This document shows, piece after piece, positions 52,655-62,285 of a stretch of DNA of 64,000 nucleotides; positions within the stretch are counted from its first letter, which is position 1, and each line of letters begins with the position of its first letter. This DNA is from JAWWPG01 sp963820035. GTDB taxonomy: Bacteria; Actinomycetota; Actinomycetes; Propionibacteriales; Nocardioidaceae. Below the pieces are notes generated by a model. The model saw only the letters and a list, made by a program, of their open reading frames with translations, was not told where the DNA came from and searched no databases. The stretch is from contig CAWFYK010000003.1 of the NCBI GenBank assembly GCA_963820035.1, forward strand, positions 186,001-250,000. Direction: 5' to 3'. A program made the position numbers and the translations under genes.

Positions 52655-53072
52655 TTGCGCCGGTCGGTGGGCTCGGCACTTCTCCTGGTCGCGGTGTTCC
52701 TTACCTTCGGACTCCACATGTGTGGCTTGGTCGACGTCGTCAACGGCCCCCCGTACGGCGTGGAGTACCGCCAGGGCCCGACGGTGTTCTGGATCGTGAA
52801 GTGGATGGACCTCGGCCTCGTCGTACCCCTGTCGCTCCTGACCGCGGTTGGGGCGCTGCGGCGTGCACCGTGGGCGAGGTTGCTGGTCTACGCCCGCCGT
52901 GGTCGGCTGGGCCGCTCTGCTGGGGACCGGCGTGGCGGCCATGGGGCTGGTGACGGCGGTCAACAACGACCCGGCCGCAGGCCCCGGCCTGGCCGGCGGG
53001 TTCGTGGCCTTCGCGGTGGCGCTCCTGGCCCTCGCCGGCTGGCTGTTTCGTCGGCTCTTACACCAGAGCTGA
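52655..53072 (+). pseudogene. Small multi-span membrane protein, frameshifted
   Basis: From TTG the frame gives SALLLVAVFLTFGLHMCGLVDVV and FWIVKWMDLGLVVPLSLLTAVGALRRAPWARLLVYA; a one-base shift near 52892 is needed to reach VVGWAALLGTGVAAMGLVTAVNN and GGFVAFAVALLALAGWLFRR, ending at 53072. Four membrane spans. Family not recognised. Confidence 0.5.
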
Positions 53073-53180
53073 CGAGCCGGGCCCTTGGTCCCTGGCTCGG
53101 ATGACCTTCTTCTCTGGCACCGCCCGAGCCGGTTCCTCCAGCATGGAAGAGAACCATGGAGCCGACGCCGAGGAAGGGAA

Positions 53181-54698
53181 ATGTACGTACGATCCGACGA
53201 GCAGGCGACCTCCTCCCTGACCTGGAGGACTGGTCGTTGGCTGGTGGCGGCGACACCGGCGGTAGCCGCCGGGCTGCTCGCAGGCTGGCTGATCCCACGT
53301 GGTCCGGTCACCACCGGTGAGGCCGTCACCGCCGTGCTCGCTGCGATCCTGGTGGGCGCGGCCACCGGGTGGTGGACCCGGTCACGGTGGGCGATGCTGC
53401 TCGCGCCAGTGACGTTCATGCTGGTCTTCGAGCTGGCCCGGATGCGGGTCGACGGCCCGACCGTGGACGGCATCCGCGTCGACGGGATCTACGGCGTGAT
53501 GGCACTGGTCGCCGGCCGCGGAATCGACGCCGTCCTCATCGTGCTGCCGATGATGGTGGGTGCGAGCTACGGTGCCGCCCTGGCCCGGCGCTATCGGACG
53601 CCCGACGCCGGACCACGCCAGCGGCGTCTGGTGCGACGCACTGCCCTGGGGATGGCTACCCTCGCCGTGGTCGCGCTGCTCGCGGGTCTGCTCCGTCCGG
53701 CGTCGACCGCCCCCATCGTCGGTGCCGACGGCAATCGGGTCCCTGGGAGCATCGCCGAGCTGGTCGACGTACCGGTCGGTGGGCACGACCAGTCGATCAT
53801 GCTCCGTGGGGTCTCCGCCGAGGCGCCGGTGCTTCTGTTCCTCGAGGGCGGGCCGGGTGGGACCGGCATCGGCCGGATCCGGAACTCCGGGGAGGACCTG
53901 GAGCAGTCCTTCGTCGTGGCCACCTGGGACCAGCGTGGCACTGGGAAGTCCTACGACGCCCTCGAACCAACAGCGACGTTGACCCTGGACCAGATGGTGC
54001 AGGACACCCTCGCGGTCACCACCTACCTCCGCGAGCGCTTCGACAAGGACAAGATCTACCTGGTCGGCAGCTCCTGGGGCACCGTCATCGGCACCCTCGC
54101 GGCGCAGCGCTCCCCCGAGCTGTTCAGCGCCTACGTCGGCACCGGCCAGATGGTCGACCCGTTCGCCACCGACAAGCTGATGTACGCCGAGTCCATCGCC
54201 GACGCCGAAGCGCGAGGCGACAGCGGGACCGCCGACACGCTGCGGGCGATGGGCCCGCCGCCCTACGACGACACCCTGGACTATCCGGTCGCGATCGCGT
54301 CGAACCCCAAGTGGCTGAACTTCGACCACGGCGCCGACTACTCCGCCAGCTCGGAGTACCCGATGAGCCTGTTCGTCTCCGAGTACACCCTCATCGAGCA
54401 GTTGCGCGGCATGGCCGCGATCGCGGAGACCTACCACGTGCTGTACCCGCAGCTGGCCGACACCGACTTCCGGACCCAGGTGCCCCGCCTCGACGTGCCG
54501 GTCTATCTCGTCGAAGGACGCCACGAGGCCGCCGGCCGCGAAACCTTGGCCAAAGAGTGGTTCCAGGGTTTGTCAGCCCCGAGCAAGGAGTACCTCTACT
54601 TCGTCCATTCCGGTCACACGCCGCCCTATGACGAGCCCGGCCGGTTCGCCGACCTGATGCTCAAGGTGGTCGACTCGACCGGGGAGGCGTCGTCATGA
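53181..54698 (+). CDS. Membrane-anchored alpha/beta hydrolase (S33/proline iminopeptidase-like)
   Basis: 505 residues from ATG with GAGGAAGGG upstream. Residues ~18-175 hold several hydrophobic helices (ATPAVAAGLLAGWLIPRG, AVLAAILVGAATGWW, AMLLAPVTFMLVFELA, AVLIVLPMMVGASYG, LAVVALLAGLL). The hydrolase follows: LLFLEGGPGGTG oxyanion loop at ~218-229, TWDQRGTGKSY, nucleophile Ser298 in GSSWGT, and HSGHTPPYDEPGRF carrying the catalytic His. The catalytic domain therefore lies outside or at the membrane. It is translationally coupled (ATGA) to a deleted paralogue. Substrate unknown. Confidence 0.8.
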   Translation: MYVRSDEQATSSLTWRTGRWLVAATPAVAAGLLAGWLIPRGPVTTGEAVTAVLAAILVGAATGWWTRSRWAMLLAPVTFMLVFELARMRVDGPTVDGIRVDGIYGVMALVAGRGIDAVLIVLPMMVGASYGAALARRYRTPDAGPRQRRLVRRTALGMATLAVVALLAGLLRPASTAPIVGADGNRVPGSIAELVDVPVGGHDQSIMLRGVSAEAPVLLFLEGGPGGTGIGRIRNSGEDLEQSFVVATWDQRGTGKSYDALEPTATLTLDQMVQDTLAVTTYLRERFDKDKIYLVGSSWGTVIGTLAAQRSPELFSAYVGTGQMVDPFATDKLMYAESIADAEARGDSGTADTLRAMGPPPYDDTLDYPVAIASNPKWLNFDHGADYSASSEYPMSLFVSEYTLIEQLRGMAAIAETYHVLYPQLADTDFRTQVPRLDVPVYLVEGRHEAAGRETLAKEWFQGLSAPSKEYLYFVHSGHTPPYDEPGRFADLMLKVVDSTGEASS

Positions 54699-55242
54699 GC
54701 CGGCTCCCACGTGGACCCGGGGGGCCAGCTCGGCGGACGGGGGTCGCCTTGGTGCTGGTGCTCTCGGGCTTGCTGCTCGCACCATGACCGCCGGCACACC
54801 CGAGGCGTACCTGAAGGTACGCGACACCGCGATGCACAAGCTCGGAGTCGGCACCACCCATGACATGACGTCGGTGATCACCGGGATCTTCCTGGCCTCC
54901 TGGCGGTTCCGCGGGTACACGATGCGGGAGAAGGTCGACCTCTGGCGCGGCCGGGCGTTCTCCCGCGGTTTCGGGTTGTGGGAGCAGCTCATCAGGATCG
55001 ATCTCCGCAAGACCGTCCCCGCTCTGCAGATCCCGGTGTACTTCCTTGAAGGCAAGTACGACTACACCGCCGTCACCGCGCTGGCGCGGGACTACTTCGA
55101 GCAGCTGCAGGCTCCAGTGAAGGGCTTCTACGAGTTCGACAATCCGCGCACAGCCCCCCTCTTGGAACAGCCGCAAGACGCCCATCGCATCCTCGAATAC
55201 GACGTGCTCACTGGCTCAACCACCCTGGCTGACCCGCGTTAG
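54695..55242 (+). pseudogene. Second alpha/beta hydrolase, internally deleted
   Basis: An ATG overlapping the previous stop opens MSRLPRGPGG..., a basic start plus LVLVLSGLLLAP hydrophobic stretch, ending at a stop near 54786. At 54784 a second frame carries only a hydrolase C-terminal part: DMTSVITGIFLASWRFRGYTM, IPVYFLEGKYDYTAVTALARDYF, and FYEFDNPRTAPLLEQP. The nucleophile region is gone. It is a deleted duplicate of the upstream gene's family. Confidence 0.6.
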
Positions 55243-55642
55243 CCGCCGACGCCCGGGCGCATCGACGTTGAGGTGTGCCCCTGAATCGAATCCCAAGAGC
55301 ATTCATCTCGGAGACCCCCGACTCTCCGAGCCTCTCAATCGCAGTTGGGGAAGGGAACCTGACCTCGTGACCTCTGGATTCGAGTCCACGTCACAGCCCG
55401 TCCCCGGATTCCCAACACAGCCCGACGGGTCCGCAGCCCCGGACGTCTGACCTCTGCGTCAAGGGCAAAGAGGTCGACCAATCCGACCTTCCGCCAGCTC
55501 TCTCCAGGCTTCGCTGATCTTCGCGACCGCCGTCGGATGCAGGCCCATCTGGAGGCAATGTCAGCAGACACCATGCTGACACCAACGCAAGAGCCGGGCC
55601 CGTGGTGACCCACAAAACCCGGCTTTGACCTGCGGTTTCTTC
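55243..55642. other. Intergenic, left flank of the third att core
   Basis: About 400 bases; short open frames only. The segment just left of the att core (CGGTTTCTTCTTCG) resembles the flank of the 7908 core (CGGTTTTGCATTG), again indicating related elements. Confidence 0.45.
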
Positions 55643-55690
55643 TTCGTAGCGGGGGCAGGATTTGAACCTGCGACCTCTGGGTTATGAGTG
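55643..55690 (-). other. att core: 3' end of a tRNA-Met(CAT) gene, third copy
   Basis: 48 bases identical to 4633-4680: TTCGTAGC then the acceptor/T-arm/anticodon arm of tRNA-Met up to GAGTG. It continues with CCGTA as in the 7908 copy. The 5' half of a tRNA does not follow. An integrase start lies ~180 bases downstream. Confidence 0.8.
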
Positions 55691-55783
55691 CCGTATCCGG
55701 CTCACCAGCCACCTCACATTCACCTCGACTGTGAGCAGGTGTGAGCGTAAAGTCGCAGGTCAAGCGCACATTCGGTTTCCGTG

Positions 55784-55813
55784 ATTCTTCGCCAGCCTTC
55801 GCCAGCTTTCGGG
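55784..55813 (+). repeat. Three tandem 10-bp iterons upstream of integrase
   Basis: Units ATTCTTCGCC, AGCCTTCGCC and AGCTTTCGGG occupy the same place as the units at 8057-8086 and are followed by the same GGCAACGTTTGCGGACACTG context. Likely recombination-protein binding sites. Confidence 0.55.
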
Positions 55814-55871
55814 GCAACGTTTGCGGACACTGTGCGGACACCGACATTTCCGAGCTCCTCGGGAGGCACCG

Positions 55872-57051
55872 ATGGCGTGGATCAAGACCCGGGTCACCGA
55901 CGACGGCGACAGCCGGTTCGTCGCCTGCTACCGCGACCCCGAAGGACGCCAACGCTCCGCCGGCACCTACTCCTCCCGGCGCGCCGCCGAACGCGCTGCC
56001 CACCGCGAGGAAGCCAAGGTCCGCGACGGCGCCTGGCATGACCACTCCGGGGGCCAGGGTCACCTTCGCCGAGTACGTCGAGACCGCCTGGCTGCCCTCC
56101 AAGCAGGTCGGGACCTCCACCCTGGCCGGGTACCGGTCCTACCTCGACAAGCACTTCATCCCCACCTTCGGAGACCGGCCGATGGGCAAGATCCTGCCTT
56201 CGGAGATCCAGCGCTGGGTCACCACCGCCAGCGCCACCGAGGACGGGACCGGCCTGTCGGCCGCGTCGGTGCGGAAGTACCACACCATGCTGCACTCGGT
56301 CTTCGAACGAGCCCCGCGCGACCGGGTGGTCACCTTCAACCCCTGCGTCCACACCGAGCTCCCCAAGGTCATCAGGAAGATGGCCAGGACCCTGACGCCC
56401 GAGGAGTTCGTCGCCATCCTCGCCTCCTTTCCGGCCCAGCATCGGTTGATGGTGGAGACCGGCATCGACACCGGGCTCCGGTGGGGTGAGCTGATCGCTC
56501 TCAAGCCACGTCACCTCGACCTCATCAAGCGCACCCTGAGCGTCGAGGAGACAGTCGTGGAGGTCTCGATCAAGAACTCCTCCACCGGCTCCCGGATGCT
56601 CACCAAGCCCTACCCCAAGGACAACGAGGCTCGCACCATGGGCCTCCCCGCCGAACTGGTCGACCAACTCGCCGACTGGATCACCGCTCGGCGCCTCGGT
56701 CCCGGTGACCTTCTGTTCGCGACCCGCGAGGGCACCCCCATCTCCAGGAACACCTTCCGCACCCGCATCTGGCTGCCCGCCGTACAAGCCTCCGGGATCG
56801 ACTTCGCCGTCCGCGTCCACGACCTCCGCCACGCCCACGCCTCCTGGCTCCTCGCCGGCGGCTCCGACCTCAAGTCCGTCATGGACCGCATGGACCACGC
56901 CCAGATCACCACCACCCAGAAATACCTCCACGCACTCCCCGACGCCGACACCAAGAACCTCAACGCCCTTAGCCGCGTCCGCGGAAGGGAGCTCAAGTAC
57001 GACGACGACGCAGATCCGGGAGCAGCCGACGAGACGGGTCAGGCAGACTGA
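55872..57051 (+). pseudogene. Integrase, full length but frameshifted
   Basis: ATG with GGGAGG gives MAWIKTRVTDDGDSRFVACYRDPEGR through AWHDHSGG, then one extra G near 56050 shifts frame; the other frame continues VTFAEYVETAWLPSKQ to the end at 57051. All catalytic residues are in the second frame: Arg in TGLRWGEL, HDLRHAHAS, His in RMDHAQ (Gly of the usual GH replaced by Asp) and Tyr in QKYLH. About 390 residues if repaired. This is the most complete of the four related integrases; a sequencing error would make it functional. Confidence 0.82.
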
Positions 57052-57271
57052 AGCGCACATCTACGCTCTGATCCCGAACCCGGGCGGTGGCCGCCTGCCA
57101 CCGCCGCCGGTCGTTGGGCGGCGATGGCACTGGCCGTCCGATGCCCTCTACCGCTTCGGTCCGAGGACCGGATCCACAGCCATCGCGACTTCGCTTTGCT
57201 GGACCCAACCCGTACGCTAGATTCATCTGTGACATCTACGGCATCTGTGACACCGCCAGGGGAACCCCACC

Positions 57272-57670
57272 ATGCAGACCCTTCAGACCGCCAAGATCAC
57301 CTCCCAGCAACTCGACGCGCTCGAGGAGTTCGCCCGCTCTGATGCTGGACCCGAGTTGCGTGACCTGCTGTTGAGCCTGAGTCGCTGCGTGCGCGCTGGA
57401 GACGAAGTCGTCATCGTTGATGGCGACAAGACGATCACCCCGAGCCAAGCCGCCGAGCGCCTCGATATGAGCCGTACCCATCTCTACAAGTTGCTCGATC
57501 GTGGCGAGATCCTCTCCCACCGTGTGGGTCGCGACCGTCGCATCCGCTTGAGCGATCTCATCGAGTTCGAGAAGCAGCACCAGCGCGATCGTCGCGAGCT
57601 TGCCGAGCGCTTCGCCCACCACCGCAAGACCGCTGCTGCCGCGAACGACGAGATCGCCGACCTGCTCTGA
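57272..57670 (+). CDS. Excisionase-like helix-turn-helix DNA-binding protein
   Basis: 132 residues. Central HTH_17/AlpA-type unit: ITPSQAAERLDMSRTHLYKLLDRGEILSHRVGRDRRIRLSDLIEFEKQ (given by its ends), with N-terminal and C-terminal helices (KQHQRDRRELAERFAHHRK). Such proteins act as excisionases or as antitoxins to a following PIN or other toxin. A frameshifted gene follows within ~55 bases, so antitoxin of a broken pair is possible. Confidence 0.75.
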   Translation: MQTLQTAKITSQQLDALEEFARSDAGPELRDLLLSLSRCVRAGDEVVIVDGDKTITPSQAAERLDMSRTHLYKLLDRGEILSHRVGRDRRIRLSDLIEFEKQHQRDRRELAERFAHHRKTAAAANDEIADLL

Positions 57671-57722
57671 ACATCCGGCCGAGTTGGCGATCCTCGTCGG
57701 CACCGTTCGGCAAGATGAGCAC

Positions 57723-58726
57723 GTGCACAACCGTCGCGCTCGCCCCACGCTCCGCGTTCTCCAGGAGGATCTGACCTCTGATTGGGAGTCCGCGCAGCCA
57801 CGACGCGCCCTGGCAGATGGGCACATCGCCGAGCTGCACCCGCTGAGCGAACTGCCCCATCCGATCATCGCCAAGGCCGTCGACTCGTTCAGCGACAGTG
57901 AGGCAGACGACAACTACGTCGGACCGATCGCCAGCGCCACCCGGTTGCGGCTCCTGGAGATCAAGAACTCGCAATGGCGAGGCGGCGTCTGGGAAGACCC
58001 CCAGTCACGAGTGTCCTGGCTGGTCGTCGCCGGGCTCGCCAAGGGCGCCACCGGGACCGTGACGACTTCTACAAGCGGATCGAACGCGAGGACGAGTCGG
58101 GGGATCCCACCCTGTGGCTCCCAACCGAACGAGACAAACGACTGCTCAAGCAGGAGACCGCGGCGCGCATCCGAACCGAGTGGGAGCTCGACGTGCAACG
58201 CCGCGTCCTAGAAGCCCTGCGCATGGTTCACACCGGCGGAACACACCGGATCAAGATCAGCCATCCGGTCCTGAAGCAGGGACCGTTCGCGCACATCGAC
58301 CTGACTGTGGCCCCCGTCCGTGAGGACGGGTACGAGGCTGACGAAGTCGAGCTCGAGATCGTCCCGGAAGCCCGGTACGCCGGAAGCGCGCTGCTGTGGC
58401 AGCTCACGATCAGGGTCCTGATCTCCATCAATCCCCCAGAACAGGGCTGGGACCGCTACGGCAACACCTACTCCAATATCGGCGAGCCCGGTGCCTGGAC
58501 GAAGAGAGTTGACGAACTCGACGCGCTCGTCGCTGACAACGAACTAGCGATCTCCGAACCCGGGGCCACCAGCCACTACACCCACCCACAGCACCTCGCC
58601 GGCCGAACCATCAACGGCGACGCGGTACGTGCCCTATGCGGCGCCTACTTCGTACCCACCCAGGACCACGAATCACTGCCCGAATGCCCACCGTGCGCGG
58701 AACGGCTGGCCGAGCTCCCCCAATGA
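57723..58726 (+). pseudogene. DUF3039-like protein, frameshifted
   Basis: First frame: LRVLQEDLTSDWESAQPRRALADGHIAELHPL, then RLRLLEIKNSQWRGGVWEDPQSRVSWLVVAGLAK. A one-base slip near 58045 leads to HRDRDDFYKRIEREDESG and on through LKQETAARIRTEWELDVQRRVLEAL, then HYTHPQHLAGRTINGDAVRALCG and a zinc-type ending CPPCAERLAELPQ resembling DUF3039. Read through, about 330 residues. The first part might be a toxin partner for the upstream HTH protein. Function unknown. Confidence 0.5.
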
Positions 58727-58923
58727 CGGGACGACACCCGGACCGGGATCACTCAGAAAGTGAGCCCGATGCCCCACCAGCCCACTGAGAGCAGAATGTG
58801 TCCAGGATGCGAGCGCGAACGATGACTAGTGTCGCGCGTCAAGCGTAGTACGTCGGTGGAATCGCTACGGTGCTGCGAAGGGTCGGTGCCTCGCCTTCCA
58901 ACCGTGCCAGCCCGGCCGTCGGG

Positions 58924-60309
58924 TCATGGTGATGTCACCGGCGCGATGTTCTGGTTGCGCCGGAAGAGGTTGGTCGGGTCGTACCTGCCTTTGAGAATTG
59001 CGAGCCGGTCGGCGTTGCGGCCGTAGCAGGCGCGGGCCGCCTGCGGGCCCTCGTCCATCTGGAAGTTGGCGTAGCAGCCCGGGATCGCATAGGGGCGCAG
59101 GGCGTCGCGGAAGCCGGTCGACCAGTCCCGCAGCACGTCCTGGTAGCCGGGGTAAGGGGCGACTGCGGCAACCATCTGCGCGAAGGCGGCGTCGCGCCAC
59201 GGCCACGCGGTGTCTCCGCGGTCGGCTCGCGCGGCGGCGCCATCGAGCGGGTACAGGTGGGTCTGGCACAGCGGCGTCGGCTGGGACGCGCCGAATCGCT
59301 CGTACTGCATGGCGGCGGAGTCGGGCAGGTCCTCGAACAGCAGCCCGGTCAGGTGCGCGTACTTGCCGGCTGACGCGCCGTCGTCGAACGCCGACTGAAG
59401 CGCGGGGTACGGCAGCGTTCCGACGCCGTCGACCAGCGGCCGCTCCGCACGGAACACCGACAGCGCATGCTCGGAGCGGTCCTCAGATGCGGTGTTGCAC
59501 CACACCAACGCGCAGGCCGGGCGAAGCCGCAGCTCGTCTGGGAAGCGCTCGTCCGGCGGGATCGTCAGCAGGGCGAGGAAGGCGTAGATGTCGTCGGCCT
59601 GCTGCGGCATCCAGTCCCGGTAGAGGCGGACCAGGCGCTCGGTGCGCTCCAGGGGGAACAGCATCGGCCCGCCGGTCACGACCGAGATCGGGTGCAGCCG
59701 CATCCGCAGCTCGGTCACCACGCCGAGGTTCCCGCCGCCGCCGGTCAGGGCCCACAGCAGGTCCTCATCGCCGTCCTCACCGGCGCGGACCAAGGTGCCG
59801 TCGGCGAGGACGACCTCCGCGCCGACCAGGTTGTCCACGGCGAGTCCGTGCTTGCGGGTGAGGTAGCTGATCCCTCCTGCGAGGGTGAAACCAGCCACGC
59901 CCACCGAGGAGACCGTGGCGGTGGTGGTGGCCAGCCCGGCGGCGTGCGTGGCCCGGTCGACCTGCCCAGCCCGCGCGCCGCCCCCGATCGCCGCAACTCG
60001 GCGCTCGGGGTCCACCCGGACGTGGTCGATGGCACGCAGGTCGATGACCACCCCGCCCTCGACGGTGCCGTGTCCGGCGGTGCTGTGGCCGCCGGCGCGG
60101 ACGGCCAGCGGCAGTCCCTGCCGGACCACGAACCGGACGGTTTCGGCGACGTCCTCGGAGTTGACACATCGGACGATGGCCGCGGGCCGGCACTCCCGAT
60201 CGCGGTTGGCGATGGCCCGGACCTCGTCGTACCGCGCGTCACCGGGTCCGATCACCTCGCCGCGAACTCGTGCGCTGAGTGCAGTGGTGATGTCAGTGGA
60301 GATGGTCAT
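58924..60309 (-). CDS. FAD-linked oxidase, berberine-bridge-enzyme type
   Basis: 461 residues from ATG with GAGAAGG upstream (a longer open frame adds 13 unsupported residues). PCMH FAD domain: LPLAVRAGGHSTAGHGTVEGG, where the His of GGHS is the usual covalent FAD site; GFTLAGGISYLTRKHGLAVDNLVG and ALTGGGGNLGVVTEL follow. The C-terminal BBE segment ends YDPTNLFRRNQNIAP. These enzymes oxidise sugars, alcohols or alkaloids using oxygen. Divergent from or unlinked to neighbours; the two LuxR regulators next to it may control it. Confidence 0.87.
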   Translation of the reverse strand: MTISTDITTALSARVRGEVIGPGDARYDEVRAIANRDRECRPAAIVRCVNSEDVAETVRFVVRQGLPLAVRAGGHSTAGHGTVEGGVVIDLRAIDHVRVDPERRVAAIGGGARAGQVDRATHAAGLATTTATVSSVGVAGFTLAGGISYLTRKHGLAVDNLVGAEVVLADGTLVRAGEDGDEDLLWALTGGGGNLGVVTELRMRLHPISVVTGGPMLFPLERTERLVRLYRDWMPQQADDIYAFLALLTIPPDERFPDELRLRPACALVWCNTASEDRSEHALSVFRAERPLVDGVGTLPYPALQSAFDDGASAGKYAHLTGLLFEDLPDSAAMQYERFGASQPTPLCQTHLYPLDGAAARADRGDTAWPWRDAAFAQMVAAVAPYPGYQDVLRDWSTGFRDALRPYAIPGCYANFQMDEGPQAARACYGRNADRLAILKGRYDPTNLFRRNQNIAPVTSP

Positions 60310-60387
60310 GGCTGCCTTCTCTGGGTTGGTGCAGACGGACGACTCCAACCTGACCCGGCCGCGCGGTCACGGCATCGGGAGGAACCC

Positions 60388-62049
60388 TCAATGGGTGGAG
60401 TGCAGCTCGGCGCCGTGGCGGACGACGTAGGCCGCGGCCTCCGCCCGGTTGCGCAGGCCCAGCTTGAACAGCACGTTGCGGACGTGGCGCTCGACGGTCT
60501 TGCGGGACAGGAACAGCCGTTCGGCCAGCTCTCGGTTGGACAGTCCCTCGCCGAGCAGCTCGAGTACCTCTCGCTCACGCTGGGTGAGTTCGCCGAGACC
60601 CACGGGTCCCCCGCGAGCAGCGGCCACGCCGAGCTCGCGGAGCCGGGCCGCGGCCTGGTCGGCGTCGCGAGCAGCGCCGAGCGACTCGAAGGCCGCCAAG
60701 GCGGCGCGTGCCTCTGCGACGGCGTCCTCGTCGGTGACGATGCCCGCCATTGCCAAGCGTGTGCGGGCAGCCTCCAGCGGAAGACCGAGACGGAGGAACA
60801 GGCTGAGGGCCAGCTCGAGTGACCTGAGATCGCGACGCACGCACCCGGCTGCCCGGAGCGCCCGCGCCTGCAGCTGGGCGCAGCCCGTCCTCGCGGCCAG
60901 CTCCGAGAGATGCCGAACCGCCTCGTCGGACTCGGGAGCCTCGGACATGTTCGCCAGTAGCTCCCACAGGACACCCTCCTCCAGGCAGGCAGCCAGCCCA
61001 GGGCGGTACGAGCCGACGAGCTCGGCTCCTCCCTCGTCCAGGACGCGCAGCCGCCGACGTGCGGTCCTCCTCACTCCGTCCAGGTCGCCTCGGGCGGCCG
61101 ACAGCGCAGCGAGCACCACGCTGCTGGTCTCGAAGTCCTCGAAGCCCTCCAGCAGCCGTTCGGCCTCCTCGAACCGCCCTTGGGCAAGGCGCAACTCAGC
61201 AAGCTGCCCGGCCGCCTCAGCGCACACGGCCGGCTCGGCAGAGGCGCCGATGTCCAGGGCCGCCCGCAGCTCGCGCTCCGCCCCCTCCCAGTCCCCCGAA
61301 GCGAACAGGATCGCGCCGAGGTAGGTGCGGCAGGTGGTGTAGAGGTGTGGGTTGCCGCAACGCTGCTCGAAGTCGTCCGCCGCCCGAATCCACTGCCTCG
61401 CGTGGTCGAGCTCGGCGGTCTGGGCACAGGCGCTGATCAGGTTGCAGCTGGTGTACACGACGGTGTGTGGCCGCCCCGACTCGCCAGCCAGCGCAGCCGC
61501 CATCGCCTCATCGAGCAGCCGGATGCCCTCCTCGCCCCGCCCCTGCCGAACCAGCGATGCCCCCCACTGGCTGAGCGCACACAGCTCCAGATCGGTGTCC
61601 CCGAACCGAACCGCGACCTCCCGGGCCTCGACTGCCCATCGCTCGGCAGTGACCGGGTCGGCGCTGTCGTGCGCACGCAGCAGCAGCACCCACCCCTCCA
61701 GCGGTGCGAGGCCCGCCTCCGAGACCACCCGGGCGGCCCTGGCCAGCCAGCCCCTGGCGACGGCAGTGTTGCCCAGGCTCACCCGGTAGACCAGGTACAA
61801 ACCGACGGCCGCCATGGCGCCGCCGGCCGGGTCTCCCCGATGTTGAAACCCGGCGTACGCCCGTTCCTGGCAGCGGATCGCCTGATCCGTCTCTCCCAGC
61901 CACCACAGCACATCACCCAGACCAGCCAGCGACTCTGGCGTCGGGTCGCCCGCGACAAGCACCTCAAATGCGCTGCGCGCCGCGGCCCAATCGCCCGCAG
62001 CAACGGCAACCTGCGCAGCCTCGACGAACTGCTCCGGCTCCGTGGCCAT
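60388..62049 (-). CDS. TPR-type LuxR-family transcriptional regulator
   Basis: 553 residues from the ATG beginning MATEPEQFVEAAQ. Ala/Leu-rich TPR-like helices fill residues ~10-480 (AGDWAAARSAFEVLV, ...RGWLARAARVVSEAG, ...AEGLARQWIRAA-like repeats). The C-terminal LuxR HTH is LGELTQREREVLELLGEGLSNRELAERL then VERHVRNVLFKLG. Unlike the regulator at 38830 there is no P-loop. It is upstream of the BBE-type oxidase gene on the same strand (78-base gap), so it is a likely regulator of that gene. Confidence 0.83.
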   Translation of the reverse strand: MATEPEQFVEAAQVAVAAGDWAAARSAFEVLVAGDPTPESLAGLGDVLWWLGETDQAIRCQERAYAGFQHRGDPAGGAMAAVGLYLVYRVSLGNTAVARGWLARAARVVSEAGLAPLEGWVLLLRAHDSADPVTAERWAVEAREVAVRFGDTDLELCALSQWGASLVRQGRGEEGIRLLDEAMAAALAGESGRPHTVVYTSCNLISACAQTAELDHARQWIRAADDFEQRCGNPHLYTTCRTYLGAILFASGDWEGAERELRAALDIGASAEPAVCAEAAGQLAELRLAQGRFEEAERLLEGFEDFETSSVVLAALSAARGDLDGVRRTARRRLRVLDEGGAELVGSYRPGLAACLEEGVLWELLANMSEAPESDEAVRHLSELAARTGCAQLQARALRAAGCVRRDLRSLELALSLFLRLGLPLEAARTRLAMAGIVTDEDAVAEARAALAAFESLGAARDADQAAARLRELGVAAARGGPVGLGELTQREREVLELLGEGLSNRELAERLFLSRKTVERHVRNVLFKLGLRNRAEAAAYVVRHGAELHSTH

Positions 62050-62285
62050 GACTTTCACAGTACGGCGACACCTGAGCGGAGAACAGCCAGCGTCATGCTG
62101 TCCTGGTCCGCCCGATGCTTCTTGAGATGTGACGAACCTGAGTCCGCCAGCCGCAGGGCCGTAGTAGCGCGCAGTCGTGAGCAACAGCGGCTCCGTCCAC
62201 CAGTCGCACATCGCGTTCTCTGTCCCATACCGTCGAGCCGCCACAGGTCTCGGCGCGTGCCCGCGATCGCGGTAATCTCGGCAGA

